64,000 nucleotides of DNA from NCBI GenBank assembly GCA_902560045.1, contig CACEKJ010000006.1, forward strand, positions 1 through 64,000, written 5' to 3'. This DNA is from an uncultured Bacteroidota bacterium. Its GTDB lineage: Bacteria; Bacteroidota; Bacteroidia; Flavobacteriales; Flavobacteriaceae. Every line of letters starts with the position of its first letter. Position 1 is the stretch's first letter. The notes below the pieces were generated by a model. The model was not told where the DNA came from and made no database searches. It was given only the letters and a program-made list of their open reading frames with translations. Made by a program: the position numbers and the translations under genes. Shown here piece by piece: positions 27,220 to 37,099 of this stretch.

Positions 27220-29720
27220 TATTCTTTGTTTGAATTATTTTCTTCAATTATTTCAATATTTTCTTCATGATTTTCCTCATCTTCTTCATGAACAACTTTT
27301 GCAACAGCAGCGATAGAGTCACTTTCCTTCAAATTTATCAATTTTACTCCTTGAGTTGCTCTACCCATAACTCTTAAGTTCTTTACAGCCATTCTAATTG
27401 CGATACCGGACTTATTTATAATCATAAGACCATTAGTGTCATCAACATTTTTAATAGCCACTAAATCGCCTGTTTTTTCTGTGATGGAAATTGTTTTTAC
27501 ACCTTTTCCACCTCTATTAGTTATTCTGTAGTCTTCAAGTCTCGATCTTTTACCATAACCATTAGATGAAACAACAAGTATATTACTTTCCATGTCATTT
27601 ACAGAAACCATTCCGATTACTTCATCATTATCATGTTGCAACCTAATACCTCTAACACCAGAAGCATTCCTTCCCATTGGTCTTGTTTTAGCTTCTTCAA
27701 ACCTAATCGCTTTTCCTGATTTTAATGCAAGCATTACCTGACTATTACCATCTGTTAATTTTGCTTCAAGTAGTTCATCGTTTTCTTTTATAGTTATTGC
27801 ATTTATTCCGTTTGATCTGGGTCTAGAATATTGTTCTAAAGAAGTTTTTTTAACCTGACCTTTTTTAGTTGCCATTATCACATAATGAGAATTTATATAA
27901 TCTTCATCTTTCAAATCTTTTGTACATATAAAGGCTTTAACTTTATCATCTTGTTCAATATTAATTAAATTTTGTATCGCTCTACCCTTAGAAGTCTTAC
28001 TACCTTCTGGAATTTCATAAACTCTCATCCAAAAGCATTTTCCTTTTTGGGTAAAAAATAACATGTATTGGTGATTGGTTCCAATAAAAATATCTTCAAG
28101 AAAATCTTCATTTCTAGTCGTTGATGCCTTTTGGCCAACCCCACCTCTATTTTGAATTTTATATTCGTCTAATGAAGTTCTTTTAATATATCCTGCATGT
28201 GAAATTGTAATGACAACTTTCTCATCAGGTATCATATCCTCAATTGAAAGATCGCCACCAGCATATTCTATCACAGATCTTCTTTCATCACCATACTTGT
28301 CCTTGATTTCATTTAATTCATCTGAAATAATATTCATTCTTCTGTTCTCATTTTCAAGAATATCCTTTAAATCTTCAATGAGCTTTTTAATTTCTTCATA
28401 TTCAGATCTAAGTTTATCTTGTTCTAATCCGGTTAATTGTCTTAACCTCATCTCCACAATTGCCTTTGCTTGGACTTCGGAAAGCTTAAACTTCTTGATT
28501 AAGTTATTTCTAGCATCCTCAGCATTTTTTGAAGCCTTTATTAAAGCTATTACATCATCAATATTGTCTGAAGCAATTATTAAACCTTCGAGTATATGAC
28601 ATCTGTCTTCTGCTTTTTTTAATTCAAACTTGGTCCTTCTAACTACTACATCATGTCTGTGATCAACAAAATGCTTGATCATTTCCTTTAGATTTAGCAT
28701 CTGAGGGCGACCTTTTACAAGAGCAATAGTATTTACACTAAAAGAAGACTGAAGTGGACTATATTTATATAATTTATTTAGAACGATATTAGGGATTGCA
28801 TCTCTTTTTAAAACAAAAACAATCCTCATTCCATTCCGGTCAGATTCATCCCTTATTGTAGATATTCCGTCTAATTTTTTATCATTAACTAAGTCCGCAA
28901 TTTTTTTAATCATATCAGCTTTATTGACCTGATATGGAATTTCAGTAACTATAATAGATTCTCTGCCGTTAACTTCTTCAATTTCTGCTTTCCCTCGGAT
29001 TACTACCTTACCTCTTCCGGAATGAAATGCATCTTTAACACCATCATAACCGTGAATAATTCCACCCGTAGGAAAATCAGGGGCTTTAACATATTGCATT
29101 AAACCATCAATATCAATTGAATTATCTTTAATATATTCTAAAGTACCGTTTATTACTTCTGTAAGATTGTGTGGTGGTATATTGGTCGCCATACCCACTG
29201 CAATTCCAGAAGCACCATTTACAAGTAGCGCTGGAATCTTTGTAGGCAAAACAGTTGGTTCTTTTAAAGTATCATCAAAATTTAATTTATAATCAACTGT
29301 ATCTTTTTCTATGTCAGAAAGCATTTCTTCTGAAATCTTCTGCATTCTAGCCTCTGTATACCTCATTGCTGCAGGACTGTCACCGTCAACGGAACCAAAA
29401 TTTCCTTGACCATCTACTAGCATGTATCTTAAACTCCATTCCTGAGCCATCCTAACCATGGTGTCGTAGATTGCTGAATCACCGTGTGGATGATATTTAC
29501 CCATTACTTCACCAACAATTCTTGCAGATTTTTTATGAGCTGTTGAAGCCCTAACTCCTAAATCGTGCATTCCATATAAAACTCTTCTGTGAACAGGTTT
29601 TAACCCATCTCTAACATCAGGGAGTGCTCTTGAAACTATAACAGACATTGAGTAATCAATGTATGCGGATTTCATTTCATCTTCAATATTAATAGGTATT
29701 AATTTTTCGCCGTCATTCAT
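27219..29720 (-). CDS. gyrA: DNA gyrase subunit A
   Basis: 833 residues. The breakage-reunion domain shows [37 protein letters not shown] (quinolone-region Ser and Asp both as in sensitive E. coli) and the active-site Tyr in AAMRYTEAR. The C-terminal beta-pinwheel has six blades and a GyrA box of form QNRGGVG. An acidic tail ([16 protein letters not shown]) ends it. It is divergent from clpC across 191 bp that carries inverted repeats. Confidence 0.98.
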   Translation of the reverse strand: MNDGEKLIPINIEDEMKSAYIDYSMSVIVSRALPDVRDGLKPVHRRVLYGMHDLGVRASTAHKKSARIVGEVMGKYHPHGDSAIYDTMVRMAQEWSLRYMLVDGQGNFGSVDGDSPAAMRYTEARMQKISEEMLSDIEKDTVDYKLNFDDTLKEPTVLPTKIPALLVNGASGIAVGMATNIPPHNLTEVINGTLEYIKDNSIDIDGLMQYVKAPDFPTGGIIHGYDGVKDAFHSGRGKVVIRGKAEIEEVNGRESIIVTEIPYQVNKADMIKKIADLVNDKKLDGISTIRDESDRNGMRIVFVLKRDAIPNIVLNKLYKYSPLQSSFSVNTIALVKGRPQMLNLKEMIKHFVDHRHDVVVRRTKFELKKAEDRCHILEGLIIASDNIDDVIALIKASKNAEDARNNLIKKFKLSEVQAKAIVEMRLRQLTGLEQDKLRSEYEEIKKLIEDLKDILENENRRMNIISDELNEIKDKYGDERRSVIEYAGGDLSIEDMIPDEKVVITISHAGYIKRTSLDEYKIQNRGGVGQKASTTRNEDFLEDIFIGTNHQYMLFFTQKGKCFWMRVYEIPEGSKTSKGRAIQNLINIEQDDKVKAFICTKDLKDEDYINSHYVIMATKKGQVKKTSLEQYSRPRSNGINAITIKENDELLEAKLTDGNSQVMLALKSGKAIRFEEAKTRPMGRNASGVRGIRLQHDNDEVIGMVSVNDMESNILVVSSNGYGKRSRLEDYRITNRGGKGVKTISITEKTGDLVAIKNVDDTNGLMIINKSGIAIRMAVKNLRVMGRATQGVKLINLKESDSIAAVAKVVHEEDEENHEENIEIIEENNSNKE

Positions 29721-29758
29721 AATAAAAAATTAGTTTAATTATATCATATAAATAGTAG

Positions 29759-29831
29759 TTAACAAATATAATAATTTAGCCAAATTATTGTTCGCTTAAT
29801 TGATTGTTAAAATTGATAATTTATTAACAAT
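29759..29831. promoter_or_regulatory. TTGTTAA/TTAACAA repeats between gyrA and clpC
   Basis: A perfect 8-bp inverted repeat, ATTGTTAA (29803-29810) and TTAACAAT (29824-29831), has arms offset by 21 bp, about two helical turns. A third copy, TTAACAA, lies at 29759-29765. This could be an operator or simply AT-rich promoter sequence. Confidence 0.3.
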
Positions 29832-29911
29832 TTACCATCCATAAATTTTAAATAGTAATAGTGTTGTTTTAAAAAATCTTTATGATTATTTTTATACAAA
29901 TTGTTTTTGTT

Positions 29912-32452
29912 ATGGATGATAATTTTTCACCTAGAGTAAAAGACGTTATTACCTTTAGTAAAGAAGAGGCTTTAAGACTTGGACATGATTTCATAGGGAC
30001 TGAGCATTTAGTACTTGGTATTATAAGAAATGGTGAAGGAAAGGCAATTGATATATTAAATTTTTTAGGTATTGATTTAAATGAATTAAGAAGAAAAGTT
30101 GAATCTTTAAATCCAATAAATTTTGATAACGATGTTAAAGAATCGTCTAAAAAAAATCTTCATCTTACAAGACAAGCTGAGCGTGCTTTAAAAACTACAT
30201 TTTTAGAAGCTAAGCTATTTCAAAGTTCGTTAATCAATACTGCTCACCTACTCTTATGCATCTTAAGAAACGAGAATGATCCTACGGCGAAAATTTTCAA
30301 TAACATGGAAGTTAATTATAATGTTGTTAAAGATGAGTATAAGTCTATCATAGGAAAAGATGACTTTTCTGAAGAAAGCGAAGCTGATCACTCTGAAACC
30401 GGTGAAATTGAGGATTTAAAGTCTTCAAAATCAAGTACGAAATCAAAATCTTCAAAAAAATCAAAAACTCCGGTTTTAGACAATTTTGGAAAGGATCTTA
30501 CTTTAATGGCTGAAAATAACGAATTAGACCCAATAATTGGAAGGGAAGTTGAAATTCAAAGAGTTTCACAAATTCTAAGTAGAAGAAAGAAGAATAATCC
30601 CTTATTAATTGGTGAACCAGGTGTAGGTAAATCCGCTATTGCTGAAGGATTAGCAATTAGAATTATTAAGAAAAAAGTTTCTAGAGTTTTATTTAATAAA
30701 AGAATAATCTCCTTAGATCTTGCCAGTTTAGTTGCAGGAACTAAATACAGAGGTCAATTTGAAGAAAGAATGAAGGCTGTAATGAATGAGCTTGAAAAAA
30801 ATTCTGATGTTATTCTTTTTATAGATGAAATTCATACAATTGTTGGTGCTGGTGGCGCAACAGGAAGTCTTGACGCTTCAAATATGTTTAAGCCTGCTCT
30901 TGCAAGAGGCACGATTCAATGTATAGGCGCCACGACACTTGATGAGTATAGAAACTCTATTGAAAAAGATGGCGCACTTGAAAGAAGATTTCAAAAAATT
31001 ATAGTAGAACAAACCAATGAAGAAGAAACTTTAGAGATTCTCAAAAATATTAAAGACAAGTATGAAGACCATCATAATGTAATCTATACAGACGAGGCTT
31101 TGCTTGCTTGTGTTAAACTTACATCTAGATACATGACAGATAGACATCTTCCTGATAAAGCCATTGATGCTCTAGATGAAGCTGGGTCAAGAGTTCATTT
31201 AACGAATCTTGATGTTCCTTTGCATATCACTGATCTTGAATCGGAATTAGACAATGTTAAAAATGATAAAAATCAAGCTGTAAAAAATCAAAAGTATGAA
31301 CAAGCAGCAAGTTTTAGAGATAAGGAGAAAATTATTGAAAAAAAATTAAATAGTGCACAAATTCTTTGGGAAGAAGAGTGTAAAAAAAATAAAGAGATTG
31401 TAAACGAAGAAAGTATTGCTGATGTAGTTTCAATGATGACAGGTATTCCTTTAAACAAATTGAAACAATCAGAGAGTAATAAATTATCTAATCTTTCATC
31501 AATAGTAAAGAAAAGTATTATTGGACAAGATAAAGCTATTGAAAAGGTAGTAAAATCAATTCAAAGAAACAGAGCGGGATTAAAGGATCCAAAGAAACCA
31601 ATTGGCTCATTTATATTTTTGGGACAAACAGGTGTAGGAAAAACTCAGTTAGCAAAGATCCTTGCAAAAGAATTATTTGACTCTGAAGATGCGTTAATTC
31701 GTGTGGATATGAGTGAATACATGGAGAAATTTGCAATTTCTAGATTAATAGGTGCTCCTCCAGGGTACGTTGGTTATGAAGATGGTGGTCAGCTTACTGA
31801 AAAGATTAGAAGAAAACCTTACGCAGTAGTTTTGTTAGATGAAATAGAAAAGGCACATCCAGATGTATTCAATATGCTTTTACAGGTTTTGGATGATGGG
31901 TTTTTGACAGATAGTCTTGGAAGAAAAATTGATTTCACTAATTGTGTGATTATAATGACATCAAATATTGGAGTTAAAAAGATTCAAGATTTTGGATCTG
32001 GAGTTGGATTTGGAACAACAGCAAAAAAATCTCAAGAAGATTCGTTTACCCAAAAGACTATTATGAATTCACTACAAAAAAAGTTTGCTCCAGAATTTTT
32101 AAATAGAATCGATGAAGTCATAATTTTTAATTCATTATCTGAACAAAACATTCATTCAATTATTGAAATTGAATTAGAAAAATTATACGAAAGGATTAAT
32201 GAATTAGGTTATAAAATTAAACTATCAAAAAAGGCTAAAGATTTTTTATGTAAAAAAGGTTACGATAAAAAATATGGAGCAAGACCCTTAAAAAGAACCA
32301 TCCAAAAGCATGTTGAGGACCTAATAGCGGCAGAGATATTAAATTCTTCTATAAATGACGGAGATACAATTACAATCGACCATGTTTCTAAAAAATCTGA
32401 ACTATCTATCAAGATAAAAAACTCTAAAGAAACAAAAACATCAAAGAAATAA
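29912..32452 (+). CDS. clpC: ATP-dependent Clp protease ATP-binding subunit ClpC
   Basis: 846 residues. Clp N-domain repeats at the N-terminus (FSPRVKDVITFSKEEALRLG, LTRQAERALKTTF), a Ser/Lys-rich linker, AAA+ module 1 with GEPGVGKSAIAEG and LFIDEIHT, a UVR-containing middle (QAVKNQKYEQAASFRDKEK) and AAA+ module 2 with GQTGVGKTQLAK, DMSEYMEKFAISRLIG and the PPGYVGYEDGG pore loop. I chose ATG 29912 (MDDNFSPRV), the normal family start, over 29882, which adds ten hydrophobic residues. It unfolds substrates for ClpP. Confidence 0.96.
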   Translation: MDDNFSPRVKDVITFSKEEALRLGHDFIGTEHLVLGIIRNGEGKAIDILNFLGIDLNELRRKVESLNPINFDNDVKESSKKNLHLTRQAERALKTTFLEAKLFQSSLINTAHLLLCILRNENDPTAKIFNNMEVNYNVVKDEYKSIIGKDDFSEESEADHSETGEIEDLKSSKSSTKSKSSKKSKTPVLDNFGKDLTLMAENNELDPIIGREVEIQRVSQILSRRKKNNPLLIGEPGVGKSAIAEGLAIRIIKKKVSRVLFNKRIISLDLASLVAGTKYRGQFEERMKAVMNELEKNSDVILFIDEIHTIVGAGGATGSLDASNMFKPALARGTIQCIGATTLDEYRNSIEKDGALERRFQKIIVEQTNEEETLEILKNIKDKYEDHHNVIYTDEALLACVKLTSRYMTDRHLPDKAIDALDEAGSRVHLTNLDVPLHITDLESELDNVKNDKNQAVKNQKYEQAASFRDKEKIIEKKLNSAQILWEEECKKNKEIVNEESIADVVSMMTGIPLNKLKQSESNKLSNLSSIVKKSIIGQDKAIEKVVKSIQRNRAGLKDPKKPIGSFIFLGQTGVGKTQLAKILAKELFDSEDALIRVDMSEYMEKFAISRLIGAPPGYVGYEDGGQLTEKIRRKPYAVVLLDEIEKAHPDVFNMLLQVLDDGFLTDSLGRKIDFTNCVIIMTSNIGVKKIQDFGSGVGFGTTAKKSQEDSFTQKTIMNSLQKKFAPEFLNRIDEVIIFNSLSEQNIHSIIEIELEKLYERINELGYKIKLSKKAKDFLCKKGYDKKYGARPLKRTIQKHVEDLIAAEILNSSINDGDTITIDHVSKKSELSIKIKNSKETKTSKK

Positions 32453-33940
32453 GTTTTTGATTTTATAATTTTTAATAAAATTATTTACTTTTTTAATTTC
32501 AATGTACATTATCTTATCATTTGAAATTTTAGGAGAAACAACCCTTAGTTTTTTTAAAAATTCACTGATTATTTTAGAGGATTTAATAATATTAAAGTCT
32601 TTAGCTTGTGCTGCAGAAATCAATTCAACAGCTAGAATATCATAAAGATTGGAACATATTTCTCTTAATTGATTTGCTCCGTTAGCACCCATACTTACGT
32701 GATCCTCTTGTCCGTTTGAGGAAGTAATCGAATCTATGCTTGAAGGAGTTGAAAATTGTTTATTAGCACTAACCAAACTTGCTGCAGTATATTGAATAAT
32801 CATAAGACCGGAATTTAACCCCGGATTCTTTGTTAAAAAAGAAGGTAAGTTTCTTTTACCTGACATTAGATTAAAAGTTCTTCGTTCAGAAATATTTCCT
32901 AATTCTGAAAGAGAAATTTTTAAAAAATCAATTATTAATGCCAAAGGTTGTCCGTGAAAATTACCACCTGAAATTATTTTATTTTCATTTGGAAAGATTA
33001 ATGGGTTATCAGTTACAGAGTTTACTTCTATTTCAATAACCTTAGAGCAGTAATTTATTGAATCTAATGTTGCTCCATGAACTTGTGGTATACATCTAAA
33101 CGAATAAGGATCCTGAACATCTTCTTTAGAGATTGAACCTATACTGCTACCTTTCAAAAAGCTTAAAACCCTCTTTGATACATCAATTTGGCCTTTTTGT
33201 GGTCTAATCTGCGAGATAAGTTTATCAAAGGGCGACAGATCGCAATTAAATGCCTCTAATGATATGCAAGAAATTTTATCTGCTAAATAAGAAATTCTGT
33301 ATGCATCAAACAATGAATATAATAAAGAAGATAGCATAAACTGTGTTCCGTTAATTAATGCTAAGCCTTCTTTTGAACCAAGACTTATTTTTTTTAGAGA
33401 GTATTTCTTAAGAACTTTTTTGGAATTATTAATTTTCCCTTTATATTCAACCTCGCCTTCCCCTATTATTGGCAATGACATATGAGATAAAGGGGATAGA
33501 TCCCCGGAAGCACCCAATGAGCCATACTTATATACCACAGGAAATATATTGTTATTGTAAAAAAACAATAATCTTTCAACAGTTTCTAATTTGATTCCAC
33601 TAAAACCTTTAGATAATGAAATTATTTTTAGTAACATCATCAGCTTAACAATGTTAGACTCTACTTTTTCACCTGTTCCACAAGCGTGTGACCTAAGTAA
33701 ATTACTTTGCAGAATTTCTAAATTGTCATTATCTATTTTTACATTATGAAGATCTCCAAAACCTGTATTTATTCCATAAAATGGTTTGTTTTCATCTCTA
33801 ATTTTTTTCTCTAAATAAGACCTCGACTTGTTAATATTTGAAATAACCGTTTTTGACAGAGATAGTTTTTTATCCTTAAAAACTATATTATATATTTCAT
33901 CTATTGAAATATTTTTATTTTTTATTGTGTAGTTGGTCAT
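32441..33940 (-). CDS. hutH: Histidine ammonia-lyase (aromatic amino acid lyase family)
   Basis: 499 residues. The MIO prosthetic-group triad Ala-Ser-Gly lies in GSLGASGDLSPLSH. The N-terminal FYGINTGFGDL and the pair Ser-His in RSHACGTGE fit histidine rather than tyrosine specificity, as judged from P. putida HutH and R. sphaeroides TAL. It converts L-histidine to urocanate. No hutU, hutI or hutG is nearby, so its pathway context is unseen. It overlaps the clpC 3' end by 12 bp, tail to tail. Confidence 0.88.
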   Translation of the reverse strand: MTNYTIKNKNISIDEIYNIVFKDKKLSLSKTVISNINKSRSYLEKKIRDENKPFYGINTGFGDLHNVKIDNDNLEILQSNLLRSHACGTGEKVESNIVKLMMLLKIISLSKGFSGIKLETVERLLFFYNNNIFPVVYKYGSLGASGDLSPLSHMSLPIIGEGEVEYKGKINNSKKVLKKYSLKKISLGSKEGLALINGTQFMLSSLLYSLFDAYRISYLADKISCISLEAFNCDLSPFDKLISQIRPQKGQIDVSKRVLSFLKGSSIGSISKEDVQDPYSFRCIPQVHGATLDSINYCSKVIEIEVNSVTDNPLIFPNENKIISGGNFHGQPLALIIDFLKISLSELGNISERRTFNLMSGKRNLPSFLTKNPGLNSGLMIIQYTAASLVSANKQFSTPSSIDSITSSNGQEDHVSMGANGANQLREICSNLYDILAVELISAAQAKDFNIIKSSKIISEFLKKLRVVSPKISNDKIMYIEIKKVNNFIKNYKIKNLFL

Positions 33941-33968
33941 TAAAAATATATTATGAACTAAAAATAGT

Positions 33969-33976
33969 TAAATTTG
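33969..33976 (+). promoter_or_regulatory. Candidate -7 element for gcvT
   Basis: TAAATTTG matches TAnnTTTG exactly and lies 41 bp before the gcvT ATG. A TTG at the usual -33 spacing is not seen. Confidence 0.4.
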
Positions 33977-34017
33977 TTTCACACTAAAAATTAATTCTCT
34001 AAAACATAGTAATTGTG

Positions 34018-35079
34018 ATGAAGAAAACCGCATTGTATGAAAAGCATTTAGAATTAAATGCTAAAATGATTGATTTTGCTGGATACCTGATGCCAGTACA
34101 ATATGAAGGTGTTGTTGCAGAACATATTTCTGTGAAGAGAGATGTAGGTGTATTTGATGTGTCTCATATGGGGGAATTTTACATTCACGGTGATAAGGCT
34201 GAAGAGTTTCTACAAAGTGTTCTTAGTAATGATATTAGTATTCTTAAAAATGGTCAAGCACAGTACAACTGTATTCCAAACGAGTCTGGAGGTATTGTTG
34301 ATGATTTAATACTCTATAAATTTGAAACCAACAGATATATGCTTGTTGTTAATGCTTCAAATATCAATAAAGACTGGGAGTTTTTAGCGAATAAAAATGT
34401 ATTTGGTATCCAAATGATTAATGTTTCAGATGATTACTCCCTCATTTCTGTTCAAGGGCCCAAATCAAAAAATGTTTTACAATCAATATTTGATTTTGAT
34501 TTAGAAAGTGTTGGCTATTATCATTTTGTTTTTTTAGACGGTCTTATTATCTCTAACACTGGATATACTGGATGTGGAGGTTTTGAAATATATTGTAAAA
34601 ACGAATTTGCATCAGATTTATGGGATAAAATTTTTAAGGCTGGAAAAGATTATAAAATCAAACCTATTGGATTAGCGGCTAGAGATACATTGAGATTAGA
34701 GATGGGTTTTTGTCTCTATGGAAACGATATTAACGATAATACATCCCCTATTGAAGCAGGATTGTCATGGATAACCAAAACCAATAAAATATTTACCTCC
34801 TCCGATATATTTAAAAATCAAAAAGAAAAAGGAGTTAATAAAAAATTAATCGGTTTCAAGATGCTTGAAAAATCCATTCCAAGAAAAGATTATGAAATTT
34901 TAAATTCTGATCATAAAATAATTGGGATAGTTACTTCTGGAACCATGTCACCTTCATTAAACTTTGGAATAGGTCTTGGTTATGTTAAAAGTGGCTTTGA
35001 AGAAATTGATACCGAGATTTTTATAAAAATTAGAAAGAACATAAAAAAAGCTATAATAGTTAAAACTCCATTCAAATAA
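34018..35079 (+). CDS. gcvT: Glycine cleavage system aminomethyltransferase (T-protein)
   Basis: 353 residues. Typical T-protein features: N-terminal TALYEKHLELNAKMIDFAGYLMPVQY, GVFDVSHMGEF, QYNCIPNESGGIVDDLI, NTGYTGCGGFEIY and RDTLRLEMGFCLYGNDI. It releases ammonia and makes methylene-tetrahydrofolate from the H-protein-bound intermediate. ATG 34018 is preferred over a GTG one codon upstream. gcvH and gcvP are elsewhere. yebC follows 2 bp later. Confidence 0.96.
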   Translation: MKKTALYEKHLELNAKMIDFAGYLMPVQYEGVVAEHISVKRDVGVFDVSHMGEFYIHGDKAEEFLQSVLSNDISILKNGQAQYNCIPNESGGIVDDLILYKFETNRYMLVVNASNINKDWEFLANKNVFGIQMINVSDDYSLISVQGPKSKNVLQSIFDFDLESVGYYHFVFLDGLIISNTGYTGCGGFEIYCKNEFASDLWDKIFKAGKDYKIKPIGLAARDTLRLEMGFCLYGNDINDNTSPIEAGLSWITKTNKIFTSSDIFKNQKEKGVNKKLIGFKMLEKSIPRKDYEILNSDHKIIGIVTSGTMSPSLNFGIGLGYVKSGFEEIDTEIFIKIRKNIKKAIIVKTPFK

Positions 35080-35081
35080 TT

Positions 35082-35789
35082 ATGGGACGAGCATTTGAAT
35101 TTAGAAAGGCTAGAAAAATGAAACGATGGTCTGCCATGAGTAAGGCATTCACGAGAATTGGTAAAGATATAGTTATGGCTGTTAAGGATGGTGGTCCTGA
35201 CCCCGACACAAATTCAAAATTGCGTGCAGTAATTCAAAATGCCAAGTCTATTAATATGCCCAAAGATAATGTTGAGCGTGCAATTAAAAGAGCATCTGAC
35301 AAATCACTTGGGGAATATAAAGAAGTTTTATTTGAAGGATATGCTCCACATGGTGTTGCTGTATTGGTTGAAACAGCAACAGATAATAATACACGAACAG
35401 TTGCAAATATTAGAAGTTATTTTAACAAACACAATGGAAATTTAGGCACTTCAGGATCGGTATCTTTTATGTTTGATCATACATGTAGCTTTAAAATAAA
35501 TAAACTAAATATAGATATTGAAGAATTAGAATTAGAATTAATTGATTATGGAGCTGAGGAATTATTCACTGATGATAAGTCGATTTTAATTTATGCGTCG
35601 TTTGATTGTTTTGGAGAAATGCAAAAAATACTTGAGGAGTTAAATCATGAAATAATTTCATCTAGTTTTGATAGGATACCAAACAATTTTAAAGAAGTTT
35701 CTGAGAATCAAAAGTTAGAAATTGATAAACTACTGGAAAAAATCGAAAATGATGATGACGTTCAAAATGTATTTCACAATATGAAATAG
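35082..35789 (+). CDS. YebC/PmpR (TACO1) family protein
   Basis: 235 residues. Signatures: MGRAFEFRKARKMKRWSAMSK, KAFTRIGKDIVMAVKDGG, NMPKDNVERAIKRAS and the central YEGYAPHGVAVLVE-like stretch. Members are described as DNA-binding regulators or, more recently, as translation factors that relieve stalling on proline stretches; the sequence does not choose between them. It follows gcvT by 2 bp and converges on the acyltransferase gene. Confidence 0.94.
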   Translation: MGRAFEFRKARKMKRWSAMSKAFTRIGKDIVMAVKDGGPDPDTNSKLRAVIQNAKSINMPKDNVERAIKRASDKSLGEYKEVLFEGYAPHGVAVLVETATDNNTRTVANIRSYFNKHNGNLGTSGSVSFMFDHTCSFKINKLNIDIEELELELIDYGAEELFTDDKSILIYASFDCFGEMQKILEELNHEIISSSFDRIPNNFKEVSENQKLEIDKLLEKIENDDDVQNVFHNMK

Positions 35790-35790
35790 C

Positions 35791-36354
35791 CTAGTCTACC
35801 CGAAAGCTATTTTTTTCAACTTTACCTACTACCCCACTAAAAAATCCTTCTATGTATTCAAAGTCCTTCTTAATATCTTCACTTGGGTAAAAGGGGTCAG
35901 AAATAAAACTTTTTTTGTTTTTATAGTCCATAGTAATCATTATGATCGGGACTTCTGCGGTTTTAGCTATATAATAAAAACCTGTTTTAAATTTTTCAAC
36001 ACTAGCTCTAGTTCCTTCTGGAGATAAGGATATTCTAAACTCTTTATTTGTATCAAATAGGTTTGCAATGTACTGAACAAGATTGTTTTTTGAAGATCTG
36101 TTAACAGGAATTCCGCCATAATATTTTAAAAAAAGAGAGGTTGGAAAAACAAATAACTCTTCTTTCGCTAAAAAATTTGACTTAAACCCAATTGCACCCT
36201 TTACGAATAAACCTAAAAAAAGATCAAACCAATGTGTATGGGGAGCAGAGATTAACACTGCCTTTTTAACCTTTTCCTTTGAAAGGTTTTTATTACCCGT
36301 AATCTTCCAACCTAATAGATAGATCAAGATTAATTTAGATAGAGCCTTTTTCAT
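35791..36354 (-). CDS. PlsC-like lysophospholipid/glycerol acyltransferase
   Basis: 187 residues, short for the family. The catalytic HX4D motif is PHTHWFDLF and the phosphate-binding motif is SLSPEGTRAS. The lysines and hydrophobic N-terminus (LSKLILIYLLGW) suit membrane association. It acylates a lysophospholipid or a related acceptor; specificity unknown. Its start overlaps kdsB by 20 bp. Confidence 0.87.
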   Translation of the reverse strand: MKKALSKLILIYLLGWKITGNKNLSKEKVKKAVLISAPHTHWFDLFLGLFVKGAIGFKSNFLAKEELFVFPTSLFLKYYGGIPVNRSSKNNLVQYIANLFDTNKEFRISLSPEGTRASVEKFKTGFYYIAKTAEVPIIMITMDYKNKKSFISDPFYPSEDIKKDFEYIEGFFSGVVGKVEKNSFRVD

Positions 36355-37075
36355 TTATCATTTTTCTTGCCATTTCTAAATCTTCTAATGTATCAATACC
36401 GATAAATTTTTCGTCAGATTCAATCATTTTTATAGCTATCCCGTTTTCAACCATACGAAGTGCTTCAATCTTTTCTGCAGTTTCCAAGTCTCCAATTTTT
36501 AAACTTGAAAATTTTGTTAAAAAACTTTTTCTAAAAGCATAAACACCAACATGCTTGAAGTAATTTATCGAAGAATCATTTCTTTTAAATGGAATTATAC
36601 TTCTAGAAAAATATATTGCATTTTGATTTTCGTCTGTTATTACTTTAACATTATTGGGATTTTCTACATCATAATTACTTTTAAACCTTGACATTACAGA
36701 AACAACATTTATTGATTTCTCATTATCCTCAAGGAATTTATCTATAATTAATTTTAATGTTTTTGAATTTATAAAGGGTTCGTCACCTTGAATATTGATA
36801 ATAATTTCTGAATTAATTTCGTCAGAAACATCTGCTATCCTATCCGTACCAGTTTCATATTCCTTGTTTTTAAATATGTAATTAACATCGTTTTTATTTA
36901 ATTCTTCTTTAATTAGTTCACTATTAGTAACTACGATTACATCATTAAATAAATTTGATTTCAACGCAGACTCATAAGTCCTAATTATTAGAGATTTACC
37001 GCAAATATCCATTAGTAATTTATTGGGAAGCCTACTTGAATCAAGTCTTGCCGGAATAACTGCTGTTATATTCAT
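36335..37075 (-). CDS. kdsB: 3-deoxy-manno-octulosonate (Kdo) cytidylyltransferase
   Basis: 246 residues. N-terminal AVIPARLDSSRLPNKLL, the central NIQGDEPFI metal/CTP site and HVGVYAFRKSFL are diagnostic. It activates Kdo as CMP-Kdo for lipid A core assembly, consistent with lptD in the same window. It overlaps the acyltransferase by 20 bp. Confidence 0.96.
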   Translation of the reverse strand: MNITAVIPARLDSSRLPNKLLMDICGKSLIIRTYESALKSNLFNDVIVVTNSELIKEELNKNDVNYIFKNKEYETGTDRIADVSDEINSEIIINIQGDEPFINSKTLKLIIDKFLEDNEKSINVVSVMSRFKSNYDVENPNNVKVITDENQNAIYFSRSIIPFKRNDSSINYFKHVGVYAFRKSFLTKFSSLKIGDLETAEKIEALRMVENGIAIKMIESDEKFIGIDTLEDLEMARKMINEKGSI

Positions 37076-37099
37076 AAATTAAATGTAGGGGGTTAATTT

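Noticed and set aside
29882-29911. Ten-residue hydrophobic extension of ClpC
   Set aside because: ClpC is cytoplasmic and family members start at the MDDNFSPRV-type sequence.
33941-34017. Possible glycine riboswitch before gcvT
   Set aside because: Only 77 bp are available, a promoter element already lies in it, and no paired helices of that riboswitch are visible.
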